A DNA stretch of 64,000 nt from NCBI RefSeq assembly GCF_021165955.1, contig NZ_CP088952.1:2542001-2606000 (forward strand), written 5' to 3'. Within the stretch, counting starts at the first letter, position 1. Each line of letters opens with the position of its first letter. This document shows positions 23,257-32,011 of this stretch, in pieces. The notes under the pieces are model-generated. The model was given only the letters and a program-made list of their open reading frames with translations. It was not told the origin of the DNA and made no database searches. Made by a program: the position numbers and the translations under genes. Source of the stretch: Massilia endophytica (GTDB lineage: Bacteria > Pseudomonadota > Gammaproteobacteria > Burkholderiales > Burkholderiaceae_D).

Positions 23257-24791
23257 TCGACTTGCAGGCCCTCCCCGCGCGCATCAGCGCCATTCCCTGC
23301 CGCTGGGCGGAAGTGGCGCCCCACGCGCCTGCCCTGCACGAAGACGGGCGAACGGTCAGCTACGCGGAATTATGGGCAGCGATCCAGGCGACTGCGGAAG
23401 GCCTGCGCGCGCAGGGCATAAGGCCTGGCGACCGCCTCATGCTGGTGAGCGAGAACTGCGCTGCCCAGGTGGCGCTGATCTTCGCGGCGTCCCTGTGCGA
23501 CGCCTGGATAGTGCTCGTCAACGCACGCCTGTCGGCGCGCGAGGTGGACCAGATCCGCAGCCATTCGGGCGCGCGGCGCGTCGTCTACACCAGCGCAGTA
23601 TCGGCCGAAGCCCGCGCTCATGGCGAGCGCCATGGCGCTCTTTCAGGCGCCGCTCCTTTTGGCGGCAGCTGGATGCTTGGCCCGCTCAGCGAAGAATGCC
23701 AGCCGGAGCCCGTGGCGGCAGCGGGCGAAGCGCAGCCTGCGGCGCTGATCTACACCACCGGCACCACGGGCCAGCCCAAGGGCGTGATGCTCTCGCACCG
23801 CAACCTGCTTTTCATTGCCGCCGTGTCGAGCCAACTGCGCGGACTGGCGCCGCAGGACCGCGCCTATGGCGTGCTGCCCATCACGCATGTGTACGGCCTC
23901 GCTTCCGTCATGCTCGGCACCCTCTACGCTGGCGCGAGCCTTCAGCTTGTGCCGCGCTTTTCCGCCGAAGCCCTGCTGTCCACGCTGCGCGAAGGCCGCC
24001 TGACCATCCTGCAGGGGGTTCCGGCCATGTATGCCCGCCTGCTGGAGCTGCAGGGCGGGCAGCCGCTGCGCACGGCGCTGCGCTTCATCTATGCGGGCGG
24101 TTCTCCCCTCGCGCCAAGCCTGAAAGCGGACGTGGAAAAGCTGCTAGGGCTTCCCCTGCACAATGGCTACGGCATGACGGAGAGCTCGCCCACCATCAGC
24201 CAGACCAGGCTCGATGCGCCGCGCAGCGACACCTCCGTGGGCTTTGCCATTCCCGGCGTGGAAACGCGCGTCGTCGACGAAGCGGGAAACGAAGCAAGGG
24301 CTGGCGAGGCTGGTGAACTGTGGGTGCGCGGGCCGAACGTCATGCTCGGCTACTACCGCGAACCTGAGCTGACCCAGGCTGTCATGCGCCCTGGCGGCTG
24401 GCTGAATACCGGCGACATGGCGCGGCAGGAGGCGGACGGCGCCCTCTTCATCGTAGGGCGCACGAAGGAGCTGATCATCCGCTCCGGCTTCAACGTCTAC
24501 CCGCTGGAAGTGGAGACCGTGCTGAATGCCCACCCCGCCGTGAGCCAGTCCGCCGTGGTGGGCCGCTCCGCTCCGGACGGGAACGAGGAAGTGGTGGCCT
24601 TCGTGGAGCTTGACCCGCGCCACACAGTGCGCGACGATGAACTCCGCGCCTGGCTGGCGCGCTCGCTGTCCCCCTACAAATGCCCGAGCGAAATCGTGGT
24701 GATGCCCGCACTGCCCGCAGCATCCACGGGGAAGATTCTGAAAGGCCAGCTGCGGCAGCTGGCGCAGGACATGCCGCGTTCGACCTCATGA
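23253..24791 (+). CDS. AMP-dependent acyl-CoA synthetase/ligase
   Basis: A 512-residue ANL-superfamily enzyme with P-loop 'YTTGTTGQPKGVM' (about 165-178), 'GYGMTESSP', 'NTGDMARQEADG' and C-terminal 'STGKILKGQLR' with the catalytic lysine. It activates a free carboxylic acid to its CoA thioester through an adenylate. The GTG start at 23253 overlaps the dehydrogenase stop. With the Liv-like importer downstream it makes an import-activate-oxidise unit. The acid is unknown; aromatic, cyclic or branched acids are all possible. Confidence 0.9.
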   Translation: MIDLQALPARISAIPCRWAEVAPHAPALHEDGRTVSYAELWAAIQATAEGLRAQGIRPGDRLMLVSENCAAQVALIFAASLCDAWIVLVNARLSAREVDQIRSHSGARRVVYTSAVSAEARAHGERHGALSGAAPFGGSWMLGPLSEECQPEPVAAAGEAQPAALIYTTGTTGQPKGVMLSHRNLLFIAAVSSQLRGLAPQDRAYGVLPITHVYGLASVMLGTLYAGASLQLVPRFSAEALLSTLREGRLTILQGVPAMYARLLELQGGQPLRTALRFIYAGGSPLAPSLKADVEKLLGLPLHNGYGMTESSPTISQTRLDAPRSDTSVGFAIPGVETRVVDEAGNEARAGEAGELWVRGPNVMLGYYREPELTQAVMRPGGWLNTGDMARQEADGALFIVGRTKELIIRSGFNVYPLEVETVLNAHPAVSQSAVVGRSAPDGNEEVVAFVELDPRHTVRDDELRAWLARSLSPYKCPSEIVVMPALPAASTGKILKGQLRQLAQDMPRSTS

Positions 24792-24810
24792 CAAGCAAGG
24801 AGACAAAGCA

Positions 24811-25971
24811 ATGAACAACACATTCAAACGCCTCGCCCTCGCCGCAGCGCTGGCCGCCGGACTCGCCAGCGCCCATGCCGAGGAATTCCTGGTCGGCGCG
24901 GAGCTGCCCCTTACCGGCTCCCTGGCCCGCGTGGGCGCGGGCATGCAGGAAGGGATCATGGTGGCCGCCGAGGTCTTCAACCGCAACAGCAAACACAAGA
25001 TCAAAATCGCCACCGTGGACGACGAATCCGCGCCTGCCAAGGCGATTGCCGCCGTCGAGAAGCTGGCCAGCCAGGGCGCGGTGGCGATCACCGGCGGCTA
25101 CGGATCGAACAATATCGCTCCGGCCTCCGACGCGGCGAACAAGCTGGGCATCGTCTACATCACCTCCGGCGGGGTGGACGACAGCCTCGTCTCCAGCGGG
25201 CGCAAGAACTTCTTCCGCATTAATAACACGGCAGGTTACGAGAAGGCCGTTCTGGGCCTGTTCAGCGACATGGGCGTGAAGAAGGTGTCCATCATCTATT
25301 CGACCAAGGACGCCACCTCCGACCTGGCCAAATCGGTCCAGAAGGCGCTGGAAGCCAAGGGCGTCGCCGTGGCGGAGCATTCCTTCGACCCCGCCATCAC
25401 CGACTTCAAGCCCATCGTCAACAAGGTGCGCCTGCAGGACAAGCCGGACGTGATCTTCATGGTGGGCTACGAGAACGACTATGTCGGCATCCTGCGCGCG
25501 GCGCGCGTGCTGAAGCCGCAGGTGAAGGCCATGGTGGGCGTATGGTCGCTGGCGACGCCAAAGATGGCCGCCGAATTCCCCGACCTTATGCCCAATGTCT
25601 ACGGTACCGCCCTTCTGCCCTTCCCCGCCACGTTCACAACGGAAGACGGCAAGAACTTCGCCGACACCTACAAGAAGATGTACAACAAGGAGCCGGACTA
25701 CCTGGGCCAGTTCGGCTACGTGCAGTCCATGCTGCTGTTCGAGGCCATCGCGCGCGCGGCCGACAAGGGCACGGTGAAGAAAGGCGGCATCGCCGAAGAG
25801 CTGCGCAAGACCGACCGCGACACCCTGATCGGCCGCGTGCAGTTCGGCGCCAACGGCGACAACCTGAACTTCAGCCACCGCATGGGCCAGCACCAGGGCA
25901 AGAACATCGTGATCGTGTGGCCCAAGGAGCACGCCACCGGAAAGATGGCCTATCCGGCCCTTCCCTGGTAA
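24811..25971 (+). CDS. Liv-type ABC transporter, substrate-binding protein
   Basis: A 386-residue type I periplasmic binding protein with a signal peptide ending near 'ASAHA'. The mature start 'EFLVGAELPLTGSLARVGAGMQEG' and 'DDESAPAKAIAAVEKL' match the LivK/HAAT family. AAGGAG lies 8 bases before the ATG. Many members bind aromatic or dicarboxylic acids instead of leucine, and the ligase and dehydrogenase upstream favour that here (inference). Confidence 0.9.
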   Translation: MNNTFKRLALAAALAAGLASAHAEEFLVGAELPLTGSLARVGAGMQEGIMVAAEVFNRNSKHKIKIATVDDESAPAKAIAAVEKLASQGAVAITGGYGSNNIAPASDAANKLGIVYITSGGVDDSLVSSGRKNFFRINNTAGYEKAVLGLFSDMGVKKVSIIYSTKDATSDLAKSVQKALEAKGVAVAEHSFDPAITDFKPIVNKVRLQDKPDVIFMVGYENDYVGILRAARVLKPQVKAMVGVWSLATPKMAAEFPDLMPNVYGTALLPFPATFTTEDGKNFADTYKKMYNKEPDYLGQFGYVQSMLLFEAIARAADKGTVKKGGIAEELRKTDRDTLIGRVQFGANGDNLNFSHRMGQHQGKNIVIVWPKEHATGKMAYPALPW

Positions 25972-25980
25972 GGCGGCGGC

Positions 25981-26853
25981 ATGGGGGAACTGATCGCGCA
26001 AGCCCTGTATTCGGGCCTGCTGCAAGGCGGCTCGTACGCGCTCATTGCGCTGGGATTGGCGCTGGTGTTCGGCACCATGCGCATCATTAATCTCGCCCAC
26101 GGAGAACTGGTGCTGCTGGCGGCCTATATCGCCTATACCATGGAGTCGAAGCTCGGCCTCGGGCCCGTGGCGGCGATTCCTGTGGCGCTTGTGGTGGTGT
26201 GCGTTGCCTCCAGCACCGTCTATCTGCTGGTCAGCCGCATTCGCGAGGACCGCGAGATCAATTCTCTGATCCTTACCTTCGGCATCGGTGTCATTCTTAC
26301 CAACCTGATTCTGCTGGTCTGGTCCGCCGACGTGCGCTCCACCAGTTCCAGCTGGCTGCAAGAAGCCTTCGTCCTCGGTCCCCTTTACAGCATGCGCAGC
26401 GAAGTGCTGTTCTTCGGCGTCAGCCTGGCGATGATGGGAGGCCTGTGGTGGTGGCTCTCGCGCAGCTGGTACGGCCGCGCGGTGCGTGCCGTGTCCAGCA
26501 ACCGCGACGCGGCGAAGCTGATGGGCATCGATCCCGGACGCACCGAGCTTGTGTCCTTCATTGTGGCGGGCGTGCTGGCCGCCTTCGCCGGCGTTGCGCT
26601 GTTCAGCTACGGCGTCATTCAGCCTGCCTACGGCGCGGCGCTCACGGTCAAGGCTTTCATCATCACCGTGCTGGCAGGCGTAGGCTCCATTCCCGGCGTG
26701 CTGCTGGGCGCCGTCCTGCTTGGCGTAGCCGAAGCGCTGACGGTGACGCTGGCCAGTTCCGCCCTGCAGGAACTGGCGGGCATGGCCCTCTTCCTGCTGG
26801 TGCTGTTCGTCATGCCCAATGGGCTCTTCGGCGCGGCCGGGAGGCGAGGATGA
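25981..26853 (+). CDS. Liv-type ABC transporter, permease (LivH-like)
   Basis: A 290-residue inner-membrane protein of about eight helices with the family start 'GLLQGGSYALIALGLALVFGTMRIINLAHGE', given here in outline, and 'VSSNRDAAKLMGIDPGR' as the ATPase-contact loop. It starts 9 bases after the binding protein stop and overlaps the next permease by four bases (ATGA). Confidence 0.92.
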   Translation: MGELIAQALYSGLLQGGSYALIALGLALVFGTMRIINLAHGELVLLAAYIAYTMESKLGLGPVAAIPVALVVVCVASSTVYLLVSRIREDREINSLILTFGIGVILTNLILLVWSADVRSTSSSWLQEAFVLGPLYSMRSEVLFFGVSLAMMGGLWWWLSRSWYGRAVRAVSSNRDAAKLMGIDPGRTELVSFIVAGVLAAFAGVALFSYGVIQPAYGAALTVKAFIITVLAGVGSIPGVLLGAVLLGVAEALTVTLASSALQELAGMALFLLVLFVMPNGLFGAAGRRG

Positions 26854-27782
26854 ACAGGATTGCCATCGCGGCGCTGCTGGGCGCCTATGTGCTGGTGCCC
26901 TTGCTGCTCGGGTCCAATAACTACGTCATGAGCCTGATCGTCGCTGCGCTGGTGATCGGCGGCGTGGCGCTGGCCTGGGCGCTGCTCGGCAACCTCGGGG
27001 GCATGGTGAGTTTCGGTCATTCCGCTTTCGTTGGCGTGGGCGCCTATACCTCCGCGCTCCTGACTCTCAAGGCCGGGCTGCCCGTGCTTGCAGGCTTGCT
27101 GGCAGGCGGCATCGGCGCTGCCGTGGCAGCGCTCGCGATGCTGCCGGTGCTGCGGCTGCGCGGCCCCTACTTCGCGCTGGCCATTCTCGCCTATGCGCAT
27201 ATCTTCAAGATTCTGGCCACGGAATGGAGCACGGTCACGGGCGGTGCTGGCGGCGTGTCGAACATCCCTTCCTTCCCGGTGCTTGCAGGCGTGGACTTCG
27301 GCACCAAGACCGGCGCCTACTTCATCGGCCTCACCATCGTTACGCTGTTCGCCTTCGCCTACCAGCGCATCCGCGCCAGCCACTACGGCATTGCATTGCG
27401 CGCCATGCACGGCAGCGAGGACGCGACACGTGTGGTGGGCGTCAACAGCACGCTGCTGAAAGCGGCCATGCTGCTGGTATCGGCCTTTATGGCGGGGGTG
27501 ATGGGGGCCTTCAATGCGCACTACATCAATTTCCTCGAACCGGATTACGCCTTTGCGGGCCTGTGGGTCACGCTGCCCATCGTGGCGGCCATTTTCGGCG
27601 GCTACCGCACCATTGCCGGGCCGCTGCTGGGCGCGATGGTGGTCTACCTCGTCGACCAGCTGGTGTTCAAGTCCCTGATCCCCACGGGCCACCAGCTCGT
27701 GCTTGGCGCGCTGCTGGTGGCGATGATCATCTTCAGCCCGCGCGGCCTGCTGCCGCTCCTGCGAGGCAAGAAACATGCTTGA
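26850..27782 (+). CDS. Liv-type ABC transporter, permease (LivM-like)
   Basis: A 310-residue membrane protein of about nine helices. The hallmarks are 'GNLGGMVSFGHSAFVGVGAYTSA' in outline (about 48-70) and 'GYRTIAGPLLGAMVV'. The ATG at 26850 follows GAGGCGAGG and overlaps the stop of the first permease. It pairs with that permease to form the channel. Confidence 0.92.
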   Translation: MNRIAIAALLGAYVLVPLLLGSNNYVMSLIVAALVIGGVALAWALLGNLGGMVSFGHSAFVGVGAYTSALLTLKAGLPVLAGLLAGGIGAAVAALAMLPVLRLRGPYFALAILAYAHIFKILATEWSTVTGGAGGVSNIPSFPVLAGVDFGTKTGAYFIGLTIVTLFAFAYQRIRASHYGIALRAMHGSEDATRVVGVNSTLLKAAMLLVSAFMAGVMGAFNAHYINFLEPDYAFAGLWVTLPIVAAIFGGYRTIAGPLLGAMVVYLVDQLVFKSLIPTGHQLVLGALLVAMIIFSPRGLLPLLRGKKHA

Positions 27783-28488
27783 ACTGGACAATCTCTCCGT
27801 GCGCTTCGGCGGCCTCACGGCCGTCAATACCGTTTCGCTGAAAGTGGGCAGCGAGGACGTGGTGGGACTGGTCGGCCCGAATGGCGCAGGCAAGACCACG
27901 CTCTTCAACGCCATTTCGGGGCTGGTTCGCCCCAGCAGCGGCGCCATCTCCTTCCATGGCAAAAGCATCCTGCGCACCCCCATGCACCAGCGGGCCCGCC
28001 TCGGCATCGGCCGCACCTTCCAGATTCCCCAGCCCATGCACGAGCTGACCGTGCGGGAGAACCTCATCGTGGCCCAGCGCTTCGGCACCGGCAAGGTGAA
28101 CGAACGCCGCATCGACGAGGTGCTGGACTTCACCGGCCTTGCGGACAAGGCGGAGCGCCATGCGGCCACCGAACTGGCGCTGACCGAACTGAAGGCGCTC
28201 GAAGTGGCCAAGGCGCTCGCCACGAACCCCTCTCTCCTGCTGCTGGACGAAGTGCTGGCCGGACTCGAAACGCACGGCAAACGGCGCTTCATGGGCATGC
28301 TGAAGGACCTGCATGCGCGTTTCAAGGTGGGCATCCTCATCATCGAGCACGATATCGAGACCATCAGCGCCCTGTGCCCGCGCGTGGCCGTGCTGAATTT
28401 CGGCCAGCTGATCGCGGACGGCGCTCCGGACGCCGTCTTCCGCGATCCCGAAGTGGTTCGGAGCTATACCGGAGCTGCCCATGCTTGA
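27775..28488 (+). CDS. Liv-type ABC transporter, ATP-binding protein (LivG-like)
   Basis: A 237-residue ABC ATPase with Walker A 'GPNGAGKTT', Q-loop region 'IGRTFQIPQ', and Walker B 'LLLLDEVLAGL'. The signature loop is altered: it reads 'AATELALTELKALEVAKAL' where most LivG proteins have an LSxGQ-like motif, so LSGGQ is not visible. It overlaps the permease gene and the next ATPase gene by 8 bases each. Confidence 0.9.
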   Translation: MLELDNLSVRFGGLTAVNTVSLKVGSEDVVGLVGPNGAGKTTLFNAISGLVRPSSGAISFHGKSILRTPMHQRARLGIGRTFQIPQPMHELTVRENLIVAQRFGTGKVNERRIDEVLDFTGLADKAERHAATELALTELKALEVAKALATNPSLLLLDEVLAGLETHGKRRFMGMLKDLHARFKVGILIIEHDIETISALCPRVAVLNFGQLIADGAPDAVFRDPEVVRSYTGAAHA

Positions 28489-29182
28489 ACTGCTCAATGT
28501 ATGCGCAGGCTACGGCGCCATCAATGTGCTGTGGGACGTATCGCTCACGATGGCGCGCGGCCAGCTCACCACCATCATCGGCCCCAACGGCGCGGGCAAG
28601 ACGACGCTCCTGCGCGCCATCATGGGCCTGCTGCCGCTCACGAACGGCGAAATCCGCCTCGACGGCCAGCGCATCGACAGCACGCCCGCCTGGCGCATGT
28701 CCGACGCGGGCGTGGCCATGATTCCTGAAGGCCGCATGGTGTTCCGCGACATGAGCGTGGAAGAAAACCTCATCATGGGCGCCTTCAACAGGGCGCACCG
28801 CGCACACGTGAAGCAGCGGCTGGAATCGTCCTACGACATGTTCCCACGCCTGCGCGAGCGCCGCAGGCAGCTGGCCGGATCGCTTTCGGGCGGCGAGGCG
28901 CAGATGCTGGCCATGGCGCGCGGCCTCATGTCCGACCCGCGCCTGCTGATCGTGGACGAGCCTTCGCTTGGCCTGGCGCCCGTGGTGGTGACGGAACTGT
29001 TCGAGATTCTGAAGCGCCTGAAGCAGGACGGCCGCACCATTGTGCTGGTGGAGCAGAACACGGAACGCGCAGTGGGCGTGGCCGATCACGTCTACCTCAT
29101 GCAGGGCGGAAAAGCCGTACTCTCCCAGCCCGCCTCCGAAACCGACCTTGCGCAGCTGCACGAAGCCTATTTCGCGCGCTGA
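28481..29182 (+). CDS. Liv-type ABC transporter, ATP-binding protein (LivF-like)
   Basis: A 233-residue ABC ATPase with Walker A 'GPNGAGKTT', intact signature 'SLSGGEAQMLAMARGL', Walker B 'LLIVDEPSLGLAP' and 'VLVEQNTERA'. It is the last gene of the operon that begins with IclR. Its 3' end overlaps by 16 bases the end of the convergent AraC-type gene. Confidence 0.93.
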   Translation: MLELLNVCAGYGAINVLWDVSLTMARGQLTTIIGPNGAGKTTLLRAIMGLLPLTNGEIRLDGQRIDSTPAWRMSDAGVAMIPEGRMVFRDMSVEENLIMGAFNRAHRAHVKQRLESSYDMFPRLRERRRQLAGSLSGGEAQMLAMARGLMSDPRLLIVDEPSLGLAPVVVTELFEILKRLKQDGRTIVLVEQNTERAVGVADHVYLMQGGKAVLSQPASETDLAQLHEAYFAR

Positions 29183-29946
29183 GACTTCCAGTATTCCAGC
29201 GGCGGTTTGCCCACCAGCGCCGTGAAGTGGCGCGTGAGGTGGGACTGGTCGAAGAAACCCAGTTCCAGCGCCAATTCGGTCAGGTCCGGCGTGCCAGGCC
29301 GCGCCAGGCGCCACATGGCTTCCTGAAGCCGGAAACGCTGCACCACCCATTTGGGCGGCACGCCAACATAGTCATGGAAGAGGCGCTGCAGGCCCCTTTC
29401 GCTCACGCCCGCCACCTGCGCCAGCTCGGCGACCGACACGGGACCGTGTTCCGCCTCCGCCGCCTTCACGGCGGCTTCCGCATGCGCCACACGCGGATCG
29501 GGGGCGCTGCGGCGAGCCAGGGGTGCAAGGAACTCCTCGGCCACTGCGATCATTCCCGGGTCATCCGGCTGCGCCAGCACTGCCTTTTCCGCGCAGGCGC
29601 CGTCGATGCCGAAGGCCTCATCCAGCGTCACCGTGCGGCCGCTCAGCGAAGATACGGGGCCCGAGAGCCAGGGACGCAGGCCTCCGGGCCGGAACCGTGC
29701 ACCGAGCACTCGGCCCTCGCCCTCAAGATGCTTGTCGAATGGCCCCTGCACCACGCCGTAGAGGCCTGTCAGACCAGGCTCGAAGGCAATGTGCGCGTTG
29801 GGGTAAGGCAGCACGCGCTGGGTCTGCGGCTCGCGTCCCCGCATGTCCCATTCCACGATCCAGAAGAACTCCACGAAAGGCGCCAACGCCGCTGACGGAG
29901 CGTGCCTGCGCACTGCGAAGCGCTGCGCTGCCCCGGCCGGGTCCAC
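29167..29946 (-). CDS. AraC-family regulator with DUF6597-like sensor domain
   Basis: About 259 residues with an N-terminal domain carrying 'LAPFVEFFWIVEWDM', 'RVLPYPNAHIAFEPG' and 'GARFRPGGLRPWLSGPVSSLSGR' (pattern of the DUF6597 sensor), and a C-terminal AraC HTH ('SERGLQRLFHDYVGVPPKWVVQ', 'ELALELGFFDQSHLTRHF'). I use the GTG at 29946, preceded by AAAGG; TTG at 29976 is possible. The ATG at 30042 is unlikely because it would run into the divergent gene at 30034. The target is unknown. Confidence 0.85.
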   Translation of the reverse strand: MDPAGAAQRFAVRRHAPSAALAPFVEFFWIVEWDMRGREPQTQRVLPYPNAHIAFEPGLTGLYGVVQGPFDKHLEGEGRVLGARFRPGGLRPWLSGPVSSLSGRTVTLDEAFGIDGACAEKAVLAQPDDPGMIAVAEEFLAPLARRSAPDPRVAHAEAAVKAAEAEHGPVSVAELAQVAGVSERGLQRLFHDYVGVPPKWVVQRFRLQEAMWRLARPGTPDLTELALELGFFDQSHLTRHFTALVGKPPLEYWKSQRAK

Positions 29947-30033
29947 AATGCCTTTCGCGCTGTCGTTTTTTTCCAATCCTTGCCTGCACGGTGTTATTAG
30001 ACTGTCGGCATTATCACGTATGGGAGAGCAGAC

Positions 30034-30480
30034 ATGAAACAAATCATTGCATCGGTGGGACTGGCAGCGTTCTGCATTGGCAGCGCGGCAGCCCTGGAAG
30101 CCAAGGGCTCCTTCGATATCACCTTGAAACCCGTGAAGGCCGAGCAGCGCGACGGCGATTCGCGCGGCCGCATGCTGTTCGACAAGCGCTTCAGCGGCGG
30201 CCTGTCCGGCGAGAGCGACGGGGAGATGCTGACGGCGGGTTCACCGTCCAAAGGCAAGGCGGGCTACGTGGCCCTCGAACGCTTCCACGGAACACTGGAT
30301 GGCCGTGAAGGCAGCTTCGTGATGCAGCATTCCGGAATCATGGATACCGGCCGCGAAGAGCTGAGCATCCACATCGTGCCCGATTCCGGCACCGGCCAGC
30401 TGGCGGGCATCCGCGGCACGGCAACCATCATCCGTACGGGCGGCAAGCATTTCTATACGCTGAGCTACACCCTGCCCTGA
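30034..30480 (+). CDS. DUF3224 domain protein with signal peptide
   Basis: A 148-residue protein with a signal peptide ('GLAAFCIGSAAA') and a DUF3224 beta-barrel domain, recognisable by 'AKGSFDIT', 'GEMLTAGSPSKGKAGYVALERFHGTLDGREGSFVMQHSG' (outline, residues about 68-108), and 'VPDSGTGQLAGIRGTATI'. The family resembles allene oxide cyclase-like barrels; no reaction is known. It is divergent from the AraC gene, which may control it. Confidence 0.85.
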   Translation: MKQIIASVGLAAFCIGSAAALEAKGSFDITLKPVKAEQRDGDSRGRMLFDKRFSGGLSGESDGEMLTAGSPSKGKAGYVALERFHGTLDGREGSFVMQHSGIMDTGREELSIHIVPDSGTGQLAGIRGTATIIRTGGKHFYTLSYTLP

Positions 30481-30545
30481 TCCGCGCGCCCCGGCTGCGG
30501 GGAGTCATGGCAAACTGTCATCATGACCCCGCAACAGGAGAACAC

Positions 30546-31502
30546 ATGAGCGGCGAGCAAGACCAGCGCCAGCACGACCGGCGCGACAGCGACCGCGCGC
30601 AGCATCGCCGCAGGGAGGACGTGCCGCGCTATCTCGATCCCGGCGACACGGTATTCAGCCTGTGGGGCCGGATCATCAAGGCGCGCTACCAGCGCATTGC
30701 GGCGGCGGCCACCCGCCATATCATGCAGCGTCCCCTGCGCATCGGCATCTCGGCGCGCATCTTCCATCCCGAGCCGGGAGCGACGGGGCTGCGCAGCAAG
30801 AACCTGCAATATCTGGAAGAGTCCATTGCGCAGTGGGTGATGTCGCGCGATGTGCTGGTGTTCATGATCCCCACCGTGAACACGGATGGCCTGCTCCACC
30901 CTTCCAATATCCGCCTGCGCGACTACGCCCGCCACCTGGACGGCCTGGTGCTGCAAGGCGGCGCGGACGTGTCGCCGCAGAGTTATTCCGAAGTGCCCAC
31001 GCGGCCCGAATGGAGCGGCGACCGCGCGCGCGACATGTACGAACTGGAGCTGCTGCACGAATTCGTGGAAGCAGGCAAACCCATTCTCGGCATCTGCCGC
31101 GGGTGCCAGCTGATCAACGTGGCCTTCGGCGGTACGCTGTACCAGGACATCGCCACCGATGTGCCGGAGGCGATGGCGCACGTGCATGCCGACTACGACC
31201 GCCACCGCCACGAGATCGTGCTGCCGGAAGGCTCATCCCTGAGTCGCATGCTGAAGGGCGCCAAGCGCGGGCTGGTCAACTCCATCCACCACCAGGCCGT
31301 GAAGACACTGGGGCGCGACATGTCGGCCGAGGCGCTGTCCTATCCGGACCAGATGGTGGAAGCCATCCGCTACCGCAAGGCGCCCTTTGTGGTGGGCCTG
31401 CAATGGCATCCCGAATTCCACCGCGCAGGCGGCGAGGAACTTCTGGATTGCACCGGAGTCCTCGACAACTTCCTGCGCGTGGCGCGCGAAACGCGGTTCT
31501 AG
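30546..31502 (+). CDS. Class I glutamine amidotransferase-like hydrolase (PuuD type)
   Basis: A 318-residue cytoplasmic protein with the peptidase C26 triad: nucleophile C184 in 'GICRGCQ' and H288/E290 in 'LQWHPEFH'. PuuD-like enzymes cleave gamma-glutamyl amides such as gamma-glutamyl-GABA. A charged N-terminal extension of about 60 residues (rich in Arg, Asp, Gln) precedes the domain and is unusual. The ATG at 30546 follows CAGGAG. No other putrescine-pathway gene is adjacent, so the substrate is unproved. Its stop overlaps that of the convergent SnoaL gene. Confidence 0.88.
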   Translation: MSGEQDQRQHDRRDSDRAQHRRREDVPRYLDPGDTVFSLWGRIIKARYQRIAAAATRHIMQRPLRIGISARIFHPEPGATGLRSKNLQYLEESIAQWVMSRDVLVFMIPTVNTDGLLHPSNIRLRDYARHLDGLVLQGGADVSPQSYSEVPTRPEWSGDRARDMYELELLHEFVEAGKPILGICRGCQLINVAFGGTLYQDIATDVPEAMAHVHADYDRHRHEIVLPEGSSLSRMLKGAKRGLVNSIHHQAVKTLGRDMSAEALSYPDQMVEAIRYRKAPFVVGLQWHPEFHRAGGEELLDCTGVLDNFLRVARETRF

Positions 31503-31930
31503 ACCGGTTTGCTCTCGGCGAAGGAACGGGGCACGGCGCCTATCTGTTGCAGCACGCCCAGGCGATCCGCCTGCAGCCAGGCACGCACGATCCGCCCGTC
31601 GCGCACCTGGTAGATCACGTTGCCCTCCTGCGCTACTTCAGCGTGGCTGGGCGACAGGCCGACGAAGCGGCCGCCGTGGACCGCACGGAAGGTCCAGCGA
31701 ACCGCCACCCTGTCGCCTTCGCCAAACAGGTCGTGGATCTCGAAGCGCACACCGGGGAATCCGGTCAGCACCGCTTCGATCGTCGCGCGGAATTCTCTCG
31801 GCCCCCGTTCGCCACGCGCCCCCGTAAAGTCCGGCGCGATCAGCACTTCCAGCTGATCCAGGTTCCCCGTGTTGATGCAGTCCTCGTACAGTGCGCGAAC
31901 GAGTTTCTTGTTGTGTTCAGCGGTCGTCAT
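31499..31930 (-). CDS. SnoaL-like ester cyclase family protein, SoxR-controlled
   Basis: A 143-residue NTF2-fold protein of the SnoaL/ester cyclase group: 'EHNKKLVRALYEDCINTGNLDQLEVLIAPDF' in outline (residues about 5-35), 'GPREFRATIEAVLTGFPGVRFEIHDLFGEGDRVAVRW' pattern, and a late 'EGNVIYQVRDGRIVRAW'. SnoaL enzymes cyclise polyketide intermediates, and many relatives act on small aromatic or ester compounds. The ATG at 31930 follows GGAGGAAAC. The upstream promoter has a 19-bp spacer and a sox box, so it is almost certainly activated by SoxR. Confidence 0.85.
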   Translation of the reverse strand: MTTAEHNKKLVRALYEDCINTGNLDQLEVLIAPDFTGARGERGPREFRATIEAVLTGFPGVRFEIHDLFGEGDRVAVRWTFRAVHGGRFVGLSPSHAEVAQEGNVIYQVRDGRIVRAWLQADRLGVLQQIGAVPRSFAESKPV

Positions 31931-31968
31931 GCCGGTTTCCTCCGTGTGGTTGCAATTCATCGGAGAGG

Positions 31969-31999
31969 AGTGTAAAACCTCAACTTAACTTGAGGTCAA
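31969..31999 (-). promoter_or_regulatory. SoxR-activated promoter with sox box (31978-31995)
   Basis: The core CCTCAACTTAACTTGAGG (18 bases, 31978-31995) differs at one base from the E. coli soxS sox box. On the minus strand it fills the space between TTGACC (31999-31994) and TACACT (31974-31969), exactly 19 bases apart. This is the overlong spacer of MerR-type activated promoters. It drives the SnoaL-like gene; SoxR is encoded on the other side. Confidence 0.93.
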
Positions 32000-32011
32000 G
32001 AGGAAAAATGA

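Noticed and set aside
29947..30042. ATG start at 30042 for the AraC-type regulator
   Set aside because: It would overlap the divergent DUF3224 gene start and its promoter; the added residues do not look like the family N-terminus.
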